Notes under the pieces: generated by a model
Told to the model about the DNA's origin: nothing
The model's input: the letters and a program-made list of their open reading frames with translations, nothing else
Databases searched by the model: none
Translations under genes and position numbers: made by a program
From: Bordetella parapertussis
GTDB taxonomy: Bacteria; Pseudomonadota; Gammaproteobacteria; Burkholderiales; Casimicrobiaceae
NCBI GenBank assembly: GCA_943331295.2
Contig: CALQLA020000033.1
Location: forward strand, 1 to 61,745
DNA: 61,745 nt
Reading direction: 5' to 3'
Part shown: in pieces, positions 25,404 through 33,512 of the stretch
Layout: every line of letters starts with the position of its first letter
How positions within the stretch are numbered: the first letter of the stretch is position 1

Positions 25404-27604
25404 GGAAGGAAGTGTGGTTCGGCCTGTCGATCATGATCGGCGTCGTGATCATGGTGTTCACCCTGATGCCGGCGCCGTCGCAGATGACGAACGGGCACCT
25501 CGGCCTGCTGATGCTCGCGCTGATCGTCGTGGCGATCATGCTGGGCTTTCCCACGGCGTTCACGCTGATGGGCATGGGCGTGATGTTCGCGTGGTTCGCG
25601 TACGCGCACCAGAATCCGGCGCTGGCGACGCAGCAGACGCTCGACCTGATGGTGCAGCGCGCGTACGCGGTGATGTCCAACGACGTGCTGATCTCGATCC
25701 CGCTGTTCGTGTTCATGGGCTACCTGGTCGAGCGCGCGAACCTGATCGAGAAGCTGTTCAAGAGCCTGCACCTCGCGCTGGCGCGGATCCCGGGCTCGCT
25801 GGCGGTGGCGACGCTCGTCACCTGCGCCGTGTTCGCAACCGCCACCGGCATCGTCGGCGCCGTCGTCACGCTGATGGGACTGCTCGCGCTGCCGGCGATG
25901 CTGCGCGCCGGCTATAACATCAAGGTGTCCGCCGGCGTGATCACGGCCGGCGGCTGCCTCGGCATCCTGATCCCGCCGTCGGTGATGCTGATCGTCTACG
26001 GCGCGACCGCCGGCGTGTCGGTCGTCCAGCTCTATGCCGGCGCGTTCTTCCCGGGGCTGATGCTGGCCGGGCTCTACATCGGCTACGTGATGGTGCTGGC
26101 CAAGCTGCGGCCGGAGCTGATGCCGCCGCTGCCCGAGAGCGAGCGCAACGTCGACATCCCGCCGCTCAACGCGACCATCGCCGCGACCATCTCGAACAAG
26201 GTGATCCCCGGCCTCGTCGGCGCGCTGCGCAACCGCAGCGCGGCCGCAGCCGAGCGGCAGTCGGCCCGCCGGCAGCTCGGCCTCGCGCTGATGCCGGCGA
26301 TCGTCTTCGTGGTGCTGATGGGCCTCGTCTGGCACGCGCTGACGAAGCCCGACCTCGTCAACGACACGTCGGCGCTGCAGCAGATGGGCGGCAGCGCGAT
26401 GTCCGACGCGGCGCAGTCGGGCGGGCTTGCCGAGCCGGCCACCGGCCTCGCCGAGCCCACGGCCGGATCGACGGGACTGGCCGAGCCGGGAGCCGCGGAC
26501 GGCCTCAAGGAACCGCCGGCAGAGACCGCCCCTGCTCCCCTCGGCGAGCCGCCGAAGGCAGACGCCGCGGCGGCGCCACCGCCGCCCGCGGCGGCCGCGC
26601 CGGCCCCGAAAGCGGCCGCGGCGACGGCACCTGCGCCGGCTGCCGACTGGCAGCGCATCCCGGCGCCGACGGCGTTCTGGATCGTCCTCGCGATCGGCGC
26701 CGCCGGGCTGCTCCTCTTCTACGCCGTGTTCACGTTTCCGCGGCTCGAGATCTACAAGCTGCTGATGGCCTCGTTCTTCCCGCTCGCGGTGATGATCCTT
26801 GCGGTGCTGGGCTCGATCGTGTTCGGCCTCGCCACGCCGACCGAAGCCGCTGCCGTCGGCTCGTTCGGCGGGTTCGTGCTTGCCGCGATCTACGCGCTGC
26901 TCAAGCTGCCGGGCGACAAGATCCGGCCGATCCTGCGAATCTGGATTCCGCTGTGGGTGCTGCTGGGCATCTCGGTCGGCTGGTTCCTGCTGCTCAAGTT
27001 CGAGGTGCTGGAATCGGGGCCGCCGGCGTGGGTGGGCTGGGTGTCGATCGCCGCCACGGCGCTGTGGTGCGTGCTCGCCGTGTTCCAGGTCCGGATCCAG
27101 TCGACGGTCAGGGAGTCGGTGTACCTGACCGCCAAGACGTCGGCGATGGTCTGCTGGCTGTTCGTCGGCTCGTCGATCTTCTCCGCCGCGTTCGCGCTGC
27201 TGGGCGGCCAGGAGGTCGTCGAGCACTGGGTGCTGTCGCTCGGCCTCACGCCGGTGCAGTTCATGATCCTCGCGCAGGCGATCATCTTCCTGCTCGGCTG
27301 GCCGCTGGAATGGACCGAGATCATCGTGATCTTCATGCCGATCTTCATCCCGCTTCTGGCGAAGTTCAACATCGACCCGCTGTTCTTCGGGCTGCTGGTC
27401 GCGCTCAACCTGCAGACGGCGTTCCTGTCGCCGCCGGTGGCCATGGCGGCGTTCTACCTGAAGGGTGTCGCGCCGAAGCACGTCACGCTGAACCAGATCT
27501 TCGCCGGGATGATGCCGTTCATGGGCATCCAGCTGGTCGCGCTGGCGCTGCTGTACATCTTCCCGGGCATCGGGCTCTGGCTGCCGCAGGTGCTCTACAA
27601 GTAG
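25400..27604 (+). CDS. TRAP transporter large permease (DctM type) with a long internal insertion
   Basis: A 734-residue protein, about 300 longer than ordinary DctM. The N-terminal half (1-235) has standard features (FPTAFTLMGMGVMFAWFAY, LISIPLFVFMGYLVERANL, ITAGGCLGILIPPSVM). A helix at about 293-312 is followed by a Pro/Ala-rich segment (about 318-420) with GLAEP at 342, 349 and 359 and GLKEP at 368. The DctM second half resumes at about 424 (FGLATPTEAAAVGSFGG, GWPLEWTEIIVIFMPIF, FLSPPVAMAAFYLKG). The insertion is probably a loop or linker exposed on one side of the membrane. It is in frame and the gene looks intact. Confidence 0.9.
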   Translation: MRKEVWFGLSIMIGVVIMVFTLMPAPSQMTNGHLGLLMLALIVVAIMLGFPTAFTLMGMGVMFAWFAYAHQNPALATQQTLDLMVQRAYAVMSNDVLISIPLFVFMGYLVERANLIEKLFKSLHLALARIPGSLAVATLVTCAVFATATGIVGAVVTLMGLLALPAMLRAGYNIKVSAGVITAGGCLGILIPPSVMLIVYGATAGVSVVQLYAGAFFPGLMLAGLYIGYVMVLAKLRPELMPPLPESERNVDIPPLNATIAATISNKVIPGLVGALRNRSAAAAERQSARRQLGLALMPAIVFVVLMGLVWHALTKPDLVNDTSALQQMGGSAMSDAAQSGGLAEPATGLAEPTAGSTGLAEPGAADGLKEPPAETAPAPLGEPPKADAAAAPPPPAAAAPAPKAAAATAPAPAADWQRIPAPTAFWIVLAIGAAGLLLFYAVFTFPRLEIYKLLMASFFPLAVMILAVLGSIVFGLATPTEAAAVGSFGGFVLAAIYALLKLPGDKIRPILRIWIPLWVLLGISVGWFLLLKFEVLESGPPAWVGWVSIAATALWCVLAVFQVRIQSTVRESVYLTAKTSAMVCWLFVGSSIFSAAFALLGGQEVVEHWVLSLGLTPVQFMILAQAIIFLLGWPLEWTEIIVIFMPIFIPLLAKFNIDPLFFGLLVALNLQTAFLSPPVAMAAFYLKGVAPKHVTLNQIFAGMMPFMGIQLVALALLYIFPGIGLWLPQVLYK

Positions 27605-27768
27605 CCGGGCAAGCGCAGGCGTCACCTCCGGTCGTTCCGCCGCAATTCACCGACTTGTCGAAGGCGAAGACGATCGCCGACGCAAGAAGGGGCAACCGGG
27701 CACAAGGCGGTCGGCGCCTTGACATTGCTCAAGCTCCGGTCCGGGCTGCGGCGTAGGCTAGGGCTTCG

Positions 27769-29355
27769 ATGGAGGCGCAGCCGGCCGTGAACCGCAGCGA
27801 CACATCGCAGCAGCAGCGCATCGCGACGGATGCCCCCGACGCGCCGTTCGCCTTGCTGCGCGGTGCGCAGGCGGGCCTGCGCTGCGCGGCCCGGATGACC
27901 GAGATCTGGTCGGTCCGCGGTAGCGGCACGATCGGCGTCGCCGGGGCGCAGGCGGAGCGCCTCGACGCCCTGGTCGCCGCGGCCCGCGCCGACTCGCCCT
28001 TCTACCGCGACCGCTATCGCGACCTGCCGCCGGGCCGCCTCCGGCTCGCGCAGCTGCCCGTCGTCACCAAGCGGGAGTTGATGGCGCGCTTCGACGACTG
28101 GGTCACCGACCCCGCCGTCACCCGCGCCGGCGTCGACGCCTTCCTCGCCGACCGGAGCCGCATCGGCGAGCGCTTCCTCGACCGGTATCTCGTCTGGAAG
28201 AGTTCCGGCACCACCGGCGAGCCCGGGATCTTCGTGCAGGGCGACGACGCGCTGTCGGTCTACGACGCGCTGCTCCTGGCGCAGCTGCGCTCGCCGCCGC
28301 TCGCTGGAGGCTTCGCCTGCGGATGGTGGCTGCATTCGGGCCGCAGCGCGCTGATCGCCGCCACCGGCGAGCACTTCGCGAGCATCTCGTCCTGGGTGCG
28401 GCAGGCGCGCGACAACGCGTGGCCGGCGGCGTGCGCGCTGTCGGTGCTGGACCCGGTGCACGAGTGGGTCGCCGCGCTGAACCGGTTCCAGCCCGGTTTC
28501 CTCGCGAGCTACCCGACGGTGCTGGCGCTGCTCGCCGGCGAGCAGGTCGCCGGGCGATTGCGGATCGCGCCGGACATGGCCTGGTCCGGCGGCGAGCGGA
28601 TGGCGCCGGCCACGCGCGCGGCGATCGCCTCCGCCTTCGGGTGCCCGGTGGTGAACGAGTACGGCGCGTCGGAGTGCATGAGCATCGCGCACGGCTGCGA
28701 GGCCGGCTGGCTGCACGTCAACGCCGACTGGGTGGTGCTGGAACCCGTCGACGCGCGGTACCGCCCGACCCCGGCCGGCGCGACGTCGCACACGACGCTG
28801 CTTACCAACCTCGCCAATACCGTGCAGCCGCTGATCCGCTACGACATCGGCGATCGCGTCACGGTTCGATCCGGCCCCTGCCAGTGCGGGAACCCGCTGC
28901 CCGCGGTCCGTGTCGAGGGCCGCTGCGACGACGTGCTCGTGCTCGCCGACGCCGCGGGCAGGAGCGTGCCGCTGCTGCCGCTGGCACTGACCACCGTGGT
29001 CGAGGAAGCGGGCGGGCTGCACCGGTTCCAGGTCCTGCAGCGCGCGCGCGACGCCATCTCGCTGCGCTTCGACGACTCCGAACCGGGCTGCACCGCCACC
29101 CGGCGCCACGCGACGATCGCCGCCCTGCGCACGTTCCTGCGGCGGCATGCGCTCTCGAACGTCGCGCTCACGCAGGAAGTTCGGCCGCTCGCCATGGACC
29201 CCGCGAGCGGCAAGTTCCGCCAGGTAATCGCCGCGCCGGCGCGGCCAACCCTGACCGCGATCAAGGCCGGGACCGCGGCGCCGGTTCACAATGAAAAGGG
29301 CCGGCTGCGACGGCGTGGCCGGCGCTTCCCCGAGGGAGGCCGCCATCAAGACTGA
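27769..29355 (+). CDS. Adenylate-forming CoA ligase-like protein (PaaK type)
   Basis: A 528-residue protein resembling phenylacetate-CoA ligase and related AMP-binding enzymes. The ATP-binding loop SSGTTGEPG is intact near residue 145, with the later WSGGERMAPATRAAI and NEYGASECMSIA motifs and a YDIGDRVTV block near 365; the C-terminal catalytic Lys is less certain (SGKFRQV near 487). It ends 4 bp before the PHA synthase ATG and is probably co-transcribed. An inferred role is activating a hydroxy or aromatic acid to a CoA thioester feeding polymer synthesis. Confidence 0.8.
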   Translation: MEAQPAVNRSDTSQQQRIATDAPDAPFALLRGAQAGLRCAARMTEIWSVRGSGTIGVAGAQAERLDALVAAARADSPFYRDRYRDLPPGRLRLAQLPVVTKRELMARFDDWVTDPAVTRAGVDAFLADRSRIGERFLDRYLVWKSSGTTGEPGIFVQGDDALSVYDALLLAQLRSPPLAGGFACGWWLHSGRSALIAATGEHFASISSWVRQARDNAWPAACALSVLDPVHEWVAALNRFQPGFLASYPTVLALLAGEQVAGRLRIAPDMAWSGGERMAPATRAAIASAFGCPVVNEYGASECMSIAHGCEAGWLHVNADWVVLEPVDARYRPTPAGATSHTTLLTNLANTVQPLIRYDIGDRVTVRSGPCQCGNPLPAVRVEGRCDDVLVLADAAGRSVPLLPLALTTVVEEAGGLHRFQVLQRARDAISLRFDDSEPGCTATRRHATIAALRTFLRRHALSNVALTQEVRPLAMDPASGKFRQVIAAPARPTLTAIKAGTAAPVHNEKGRLRRRGRRFPEGGRHQD

Positions 29356-29359
29356 TTCG

Positions 29360-31255
29360 ATGAAGGTCCCGGCGAACAGCCGCCGGATGCCGGCGCGACC
29401 GGCGGCGCTTGGGCCGCGGCCGCCGACCACTCGCCGGCGCGCTGGCGTCGTCCGGACTGCGCCGACCAAGGCGTTTCCGCCCGCGCCGCCGGTGCCTGAC
29501 GAACCCTCGTTCGCGCGCGATTCCTACGCGACGACGGCACTGGCCGAGATCATCGACCGCTCGGTCCACGCGGCCACCGCGCGCTTCACCGGCGACTTCT
29601 CGCCGATGGTGCTCGCCGGCGCCTTCGCCGACTGGGCCGGCCATCTCGCCTTCTGCCCCGGCAAGCGCTACGCGCTGGTCGAGAAGGCGGTCCGGAAGTG
29701 GATGCGGCTCGCGACCTATGCCGGGCAGCGGATGGCACAGGGCGACACCATCGAGCCCTGCATCCGGCCGCTGCCGCAGGACCGCCGGTTCAGCGGCCAG
29801 GACTGGAGTCGCGCGCCCTACGACCTGTACTACCAGTCGTTTCTGCTGGGGCAGCAGTGGTGGCACAACGCGATGACGGGCGTGCGCGGCGTGCGCGGCC
29901 GCAACGAGGAGATCGTCGCGTTCGCGACCCGGCAGTTCCTCGACGTGCTGTCGCCGTCGAACTTCCTGCTGACCAACCCCGAGGTGCTGGCGAAGACCGT
30001 CGACGAAGGGGGCCTCAACCTGGAGCGGGGCTTCCAGAACTGGCTGGAGGACTGCGAGCGCGCGGCGAGCGGCCGCAAGCCGGCGGGTGCCGAGCGGTTC
30101 AAGGTCGGACGCGATGTCGCGGCGACGCACGGCAAGGTGATCTACCGCAACCGGCTGATCGAACTGATCCAGTATGCCCCCGCCACCAAGTCGGTGCGGC
30201 CCGAGCCGATCCTGATCGTGCCGGCCTGGATCATGAAGTACTACATTCTCGACCTCGGCCCCGAGAACTCGCTCGTCCGCTACCTCGTCGCGCAGGGCTA
30301 CACGGTGTTCATGATCTCCTGGCGCAACCCGGGCCCCGAGGACCGCGACCTGTCGCTCGACGATTACCGGAAGCTGGGCCCGATGGCGGCGCTCGACGCG
30401 ATCGGCGCCGTCGTGCCGAAGCGCGCCGTGCATGCGGTCGGCTACTGCATCGGCGGAACGCTGCTCGCGACCGCCGCGGCCGCGATGGCCCGCGACGGCG
30501 ATGCACGGCTGCACTCGCTCACGCTGTTCGCGGCGCAGACCGATTTCCGGGAGGCGGGCGAACTGATGCTGTTCACCAACGACAGCCAGCTTGCGTTCCT
30601 CGAGGACGTGATGTGGGAACAGGGCTTCCTCGACAGCCGGCAGATGGCGGGCGCGTTCCGGCTGCTGCGCTCCACGGACCTCGTCTGGTCCCGGATGGTG
30701 CGCAACTACCTGATGGGCGAACGCGAGCCGATGACCGACCTGCTCGCGTGGAACGCCGACGGGACGCGGATGCCCTACCGGATGCACGTCGAGTACCTGC
30801 ATTCGCTGTTCCTCGAGAACAACCTTGCCGAGGGCCGTTACGTGGTGGACGGGCGGCCGATCGCGCTGTCCGACATCCGCGTCCCCGTGTTCGCGGTGGG
30901 CACCGAGCAGGACCACGTCGCGCCGTGGCGGTCGGTGTACAAACTGCACCTGATGCTCGACACGGACGTCACCTTCCTGCTTGCCAGCGGCGGGCACAAC
31001 GCGGGCATCGTCTCCGAGCCCGGTCACGCGCACCGCCACTACCGCGTGGCGACCAGGACGCCCGACGACCACTATCTCGACCCCGACAACTGGTCGGCGG
31101 CGGTGCGTTCGAGCGACGGCTCGTGGTGGCCGGAGTGGGCGCGTTGGCTCGATCGCCGTTCGGGACCGCCGGTCGCAGCGCCGCGAATGGGTGCGCCGGC
31201 GGCGGGCCTGCGGCCGCTTTGCGACGCGCCGGGGACCTACGTATTGCAGCACTGA
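29360..31255 (+). CDS. phaC: Poly(3-hydroxyalkanoate) synthase, class I-like
   Basis: A 631-residue protein from the ATG at 29360, somewhat longer than typical class I PhaC because of a basic, Pro-rich N-terminus (about 1-50). The lipase-box-like GYCIGG holds the catalytic Cys at about 363; the Asp (VGTEQDHVAPW) and His (SGGHNAG) of the triad follow. Family blocks FLLTNPEVLAKTVDEGG, PILIVPAWIMKYYILDL and DYRKLGPMAALDAI are conserved. It polymerises hydroxyacyl-CoAs on granules. No phaA/phaB or phasin is nearby. GAGGGAGG at 29332-29339 sits 5 nt before an in-frame ATC (29345) but 20 nt before the ATG, so the true start needs care. Confidence 0.93.
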   Translation: MKVPANSRRMPARPAALGPRPPTTRRRAGVVRTAPTKAFPPAPPVPDEPSFARDSYATTALAEIIDRSVHAATARFTGDFSPMVLAGAFADWAGHLAFCPGKRYALVEKAVRKWMRLATYAGQRMAQGDTIEPCIRPLPQDRRFSGQDWSRAPYDLYYQSFLLGQQWWHNAMTGVRGVRGRNEEIVAFATRQFLDVLSPSNFLLTNPEVLAKTVDEGGLNLERGFQNWLEDCERAASGRKPAGAERFKVGRDVAATHGKVIYRNRLIELIQYAPATKSVRPEPILIVPAWIMKYYILDLGPENSLVRYLVAQGYTVFMISWRNPGPEDRDLSLDDYRKLGPMAALDAIGAVVPKRAVHAVGYCIGGTLLATAAAAMARDGDARLHSLTLFAAQTDFREAGELMLFTNDSQLAFLEDVMWEQGFLDSRQMAGAFRLLRSTDLVWSRMVRNYLMGEREPMTDLLAWNADGTRMPYRMHVEYLHSLFLENNLAEGRYVVDGRPIALSDIRVPVFAVGTEQDHVAPWRSVYKLHLMLDTDVTFLLASGGHNAGIVSEPGHAHRHYRVATRTPDDHYLDPDNWSAAVRSSDGSWWPEWARWLDRRSGPPVAAPRMGAPAAGLRPLCDAPGTYVLQH

Positions 31256-31352
31256 CCCGGCCCGCCGCATCGCCGGGCCTGCATCGGCCGCGGGATGGCG
31301 GCCACCGTCGACGTTCCGCTTTGGCGAGATGGCATGGACGCGATGCGCTCTC

Positions 31353-31385
31353 GCCGAAAACGATAAATTCGGCTAAAATGTTAAA
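31353..31385 (+). terminator. Weak terminator-like hairpin after phaC
   Basis: GCCGAA (31353-31358) and TTCGGC (31368-31373) form a perfect 6-bp stem with a 9-nt loop, followed by AT-rich TAAAATGTTAAAC. It lies 98 bp after the phaC stop in the only AT-rich part of that gap. It might terminate the phaC transcript, or TAAAAT (31374-31379) may be a -10 element for the next gene. Confidence 0.4.
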
Positions 31386-31467
31386 CTAGCACCTCTCCCT
31401 AACGCTCCGGGTCCCCACGCGGCCCTGGTGTCCGCCACTTCTCCGCTTACTGTCGAGCCCGCCCGCC

Positions 31468-32580
31468 ATGCCGCTTCCCCTCCGCCCGATGTCGTTGTCC
31501 GCCCGCCTCGTCGCCGCATTGACGTCCTGCGCGTTCCTCTGGTCCACCGCGGCGCCCGCCTGCACCAGCTTCGCGATCACCGCGAAGGACGGCAGCCGCC
31601 TCTACGGCCGCACGATGGAGTTCGGCGTCGACATGAAGGCGCAGGTGACGGTCATCCCGCGCGGACTGGCCCTGGCCGGCTCGCTGCCGAACGCGGCGAA
31701 GGGCAAGCAGTGGACTTCGAAGTACGCGGCGATCGGCATGAACGGTTTCGGCCTGCCCGTCATCATCGACGGCTTCAACGAGAAAGGGCTGGCCGGCGGC
31801 GCGCTGTTCTTCCCCGGCTCCGCGCAACTCACCGCCGCGAAGGACGCGCCGGCGGGCAAGGCGCTCGCGACCTGGGAGTTCATCGGCTGGGCGCTCACGA
31901 ACTTCGCGACCGTCGCCGAGGTACGTGCCGCGATCGCCGCGGGCGACCTCAGCGTCGTCGACACCGTGCAGCCGGACCTGGGCGTCGCGCCGCCGCTGCA
32001 CTACACGCTGCACGACGTCACCGGCGCCTCGATCGTCGTCGAGCCGATCGGCGGCAAGCTGGTGGTGCAGGACAATCCCTACACCGTGTTCACCAACGCG
32101 CCCGACTACACCTGGCAGGCGACGAACCTGCGCAACTACGCGACCATCGATCCCGGCTTCCCCAAGCCGATGAAGGTGATGGGGCAACCCCTCGTCCCGT
32201 TCTCCACCGGCGAGGGCATGCGCGGGCTCCCGGGCGACCAGAGCTCCCCGGCGCGCTTCGTGCAGGCGGTGGCGCTCGTCGCCACGCTCGTGCCCGGGGC
32301 CGATGCCGACGCGAACGTGCGCAACGCCGAGCACGTGCTCAACCATTTCGACATCGCCAACGGCTCCACCGGGGAGTATTCGGGGATCAAGGGCCAGGGC
32401 GCGTTCGAACTCACGTACTGGACGACGATCTCGGACATGACCAATCGCCGGCTGTACTTCAAGACCTACGACAACCAGGCGTTGCGCTACGTGAACCTGT
32501 CCGACTTCGACCTCGATGCGAAGGCGGTCCGCTACGTGCCGACCACGCAGCGGTACGCGCCACAGAAGATCTCGCCCTGA
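31468..32580 (+). CDS. Exported linear-amide C-N hydrolase (choloylglycine hydrolase/penicillin V acylase family)
   Basis: A 370-residue Ntn-hydrolase. The signal peptide ends at STAAPA and the next residue is Cys (CTSFAI, Cys at about 32), the N-terminal nucleophile revealed by cleavage. Downstream RLYGRTMEFG (catalytic Arg and Asp/Glu region), GMNGFGLPVIIDGFNEKGL and the NPYTVFTNAPDYTWQATNL block match the family. It should be periplasmic and may hydrolyse N-acyl amides such as acyl-homoserine lactones, conjugated bile acids or penicillin V; specificity cannot be read from sequence. Confidence 0.9.
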   Translation: MPLPLRPMSLSARLVAALTSCAFLWSTAAPACTSFAITAKDGSRLYGRTMEFGVDMKAQVTVIPRGLALAGSLPNAAKGKQWTSKYAAIGMNGFGLPVIIDGFNEKGLAGGALFFPGSAQLTAAKDAPAGKALATWEFIGWALTNFATVAEVRAAIAAGDLSVVDTVQPDLGVAPPLHYTLHDVTGASIVVEPIGGKLVVQDNPYTVFTNAPDYTWQATNLRNYATIDPGFPKPMKVMGQPLVPFSTGEGMRGLPGDQSSPARFVQAVALVATLVPGADADANVRNAEHVLNHFDIANGSTGEYSGIKGQGAFELTYWTTISDMTNRRLYFKTYDNQALRYVNLSDFDLDAKAVRYVPTTQRYAPQKISP

Positions 32581-32615
32581 CCCGCCGGCGGTGCGCGCCG
32601 CCAGGCGCGCTCGGG

Positions 32616-32652
32616 CTGCCTTCGCGCTGCCCGCTCCGGCATTCGCGCCTGG
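32616..32652 (+). repeat. Dispersed intergenic repeat, copy 2
   Basis: This segment is the plus-strand counterpart of 10405-10441 (32 of 37 identical). It lies in the 88-bp gap between the convergent hydrolase and racemase-like genes. Its flanks, GCGCTC on both sides, also resemble those of copy 1. Confidence 0.6.
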
Positions 32653-32668
32653 GAAGGCGCGGCGGCGC

Positions 32669-33472
32669 TCATGCCGGCGGCGCCAGCCCCCCGTAGAACG
32701 CCAGCACTTCCTCGACCCGCGCGCGATCCGGCGCCGCATGGCGCCAGCCGCGCCGCGACGGCGCGAGTCCGATCGACCCGCGCAGGTCGACCATCATCTC
32801 GGTCATCTTGAGCGTCACGCCGAGGCTGTCGAGCAGCGGCACGTCGTCGATCCGGCTGATGCCCTCCGACGCGAGCAGCACGTTGAGCGGGATCTCGCCG
32901 GGGATGATCACGTCGGCACCGTCGGCGATCATCTGCCGCGCGGCAGCGCGGAAGCGGTCGATGATCGGGCCCGGCTGGTCGAACGCGGGCAGCACGTCGC
33001 GAAAGGTGAAGCCGACCGGACGCACGCCGACGCACCGGCGGGCGAGTCCCGCCGCCTCGATCTGGTCGAGGTAGCGCGGCGCCATCCGGTCGATGAACAC
33101 CAGCATCCCGAAGCGGTGGCCGAGCGTGCACGCGAGATGGAAGCACGTCTCGCCCGCGCCGACGACGGGAATGTCGACGATGGTGCGGATCTCGGCGAGC
33201 ATCGGATCGGGCAGCGAGCACAGCGCGAACGCATCGTAGCCTGCCTTCTCCGCCGCGAGCGCGTGGCGCGGCCACTGCGTCGCGTGCATCGCGAAGAAGA
33301 AACGGTAGGCGATGTCGTCGCCCGGGTAGTCGCCGGGATAGGTGCCGGGCAGAAGGCCGTGCAGGTCGACGACGGTATCCGCGCGAACAACGCGCCGGAT
33401 GTGCTCCTGCATCCGTGCGGTGTAGCCGGGCAGGTCCTGCAGGACCGTCAGGCTCTGGTGCCAGATCCTCAT
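32669..33472 (-). CDS. Asp/Glu/hydantoin racemase-like protein with one catalytic Cys replaced
   Basis: A 267-residue protein of the Asp/Glu/hydantoin racemase superfamily. The first catalytic Cys region is present (ALCSLPDP, Cys85), as is the VGAGETCFHLACTLG block. The second site, normally GC in a VIVLGC-type strand, reads VIIPGEIPLN (Glu193). A two-base racemase would need both cysteines, so this protein may instead be an isomerase, decarboxylase or lyase. It is the last of three genes in the order SDR, M24 peptidase, racemase-like. Confidence 0.8.
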   Translation of the reverse strand: MRIWHQSLTVLQDLPGYTARMQEHIRRVVRADTVVDLHGLLPGTYPGDYPGDDIAYRFFFAMHATQWPRHALAAEKAGYDAFALCSLPDPMLAEIRTIVDIPVVGAGETCFHLACTLGHRFGMLVFIDRMAPRYLDQIEAAGLARRCVGVRPVGFTFRDVLPAFDQPGPIIDRFRAAARQMIADGADVIIPGEIPLNVLLASEGISRIDDVPLLDSLGVTLKMTEMMVDLRGSIGLAPSRRGWRHAAPDRARVEEVLAFYGGLAPPA

Positions 33473-33512
33473 GCGTTCCCCTTTGCGATCGCCGCGCGGC
33501 GCAAGGCCGCGC

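Noticed and set aside
25175..27625. An 816-codon minus-strand frame opposite the TRAP large permease gene
   Set aside because: Antisense shadow: His/Arg/Asp-rich composition without domains, opposite a gene with clear DctM motifs.
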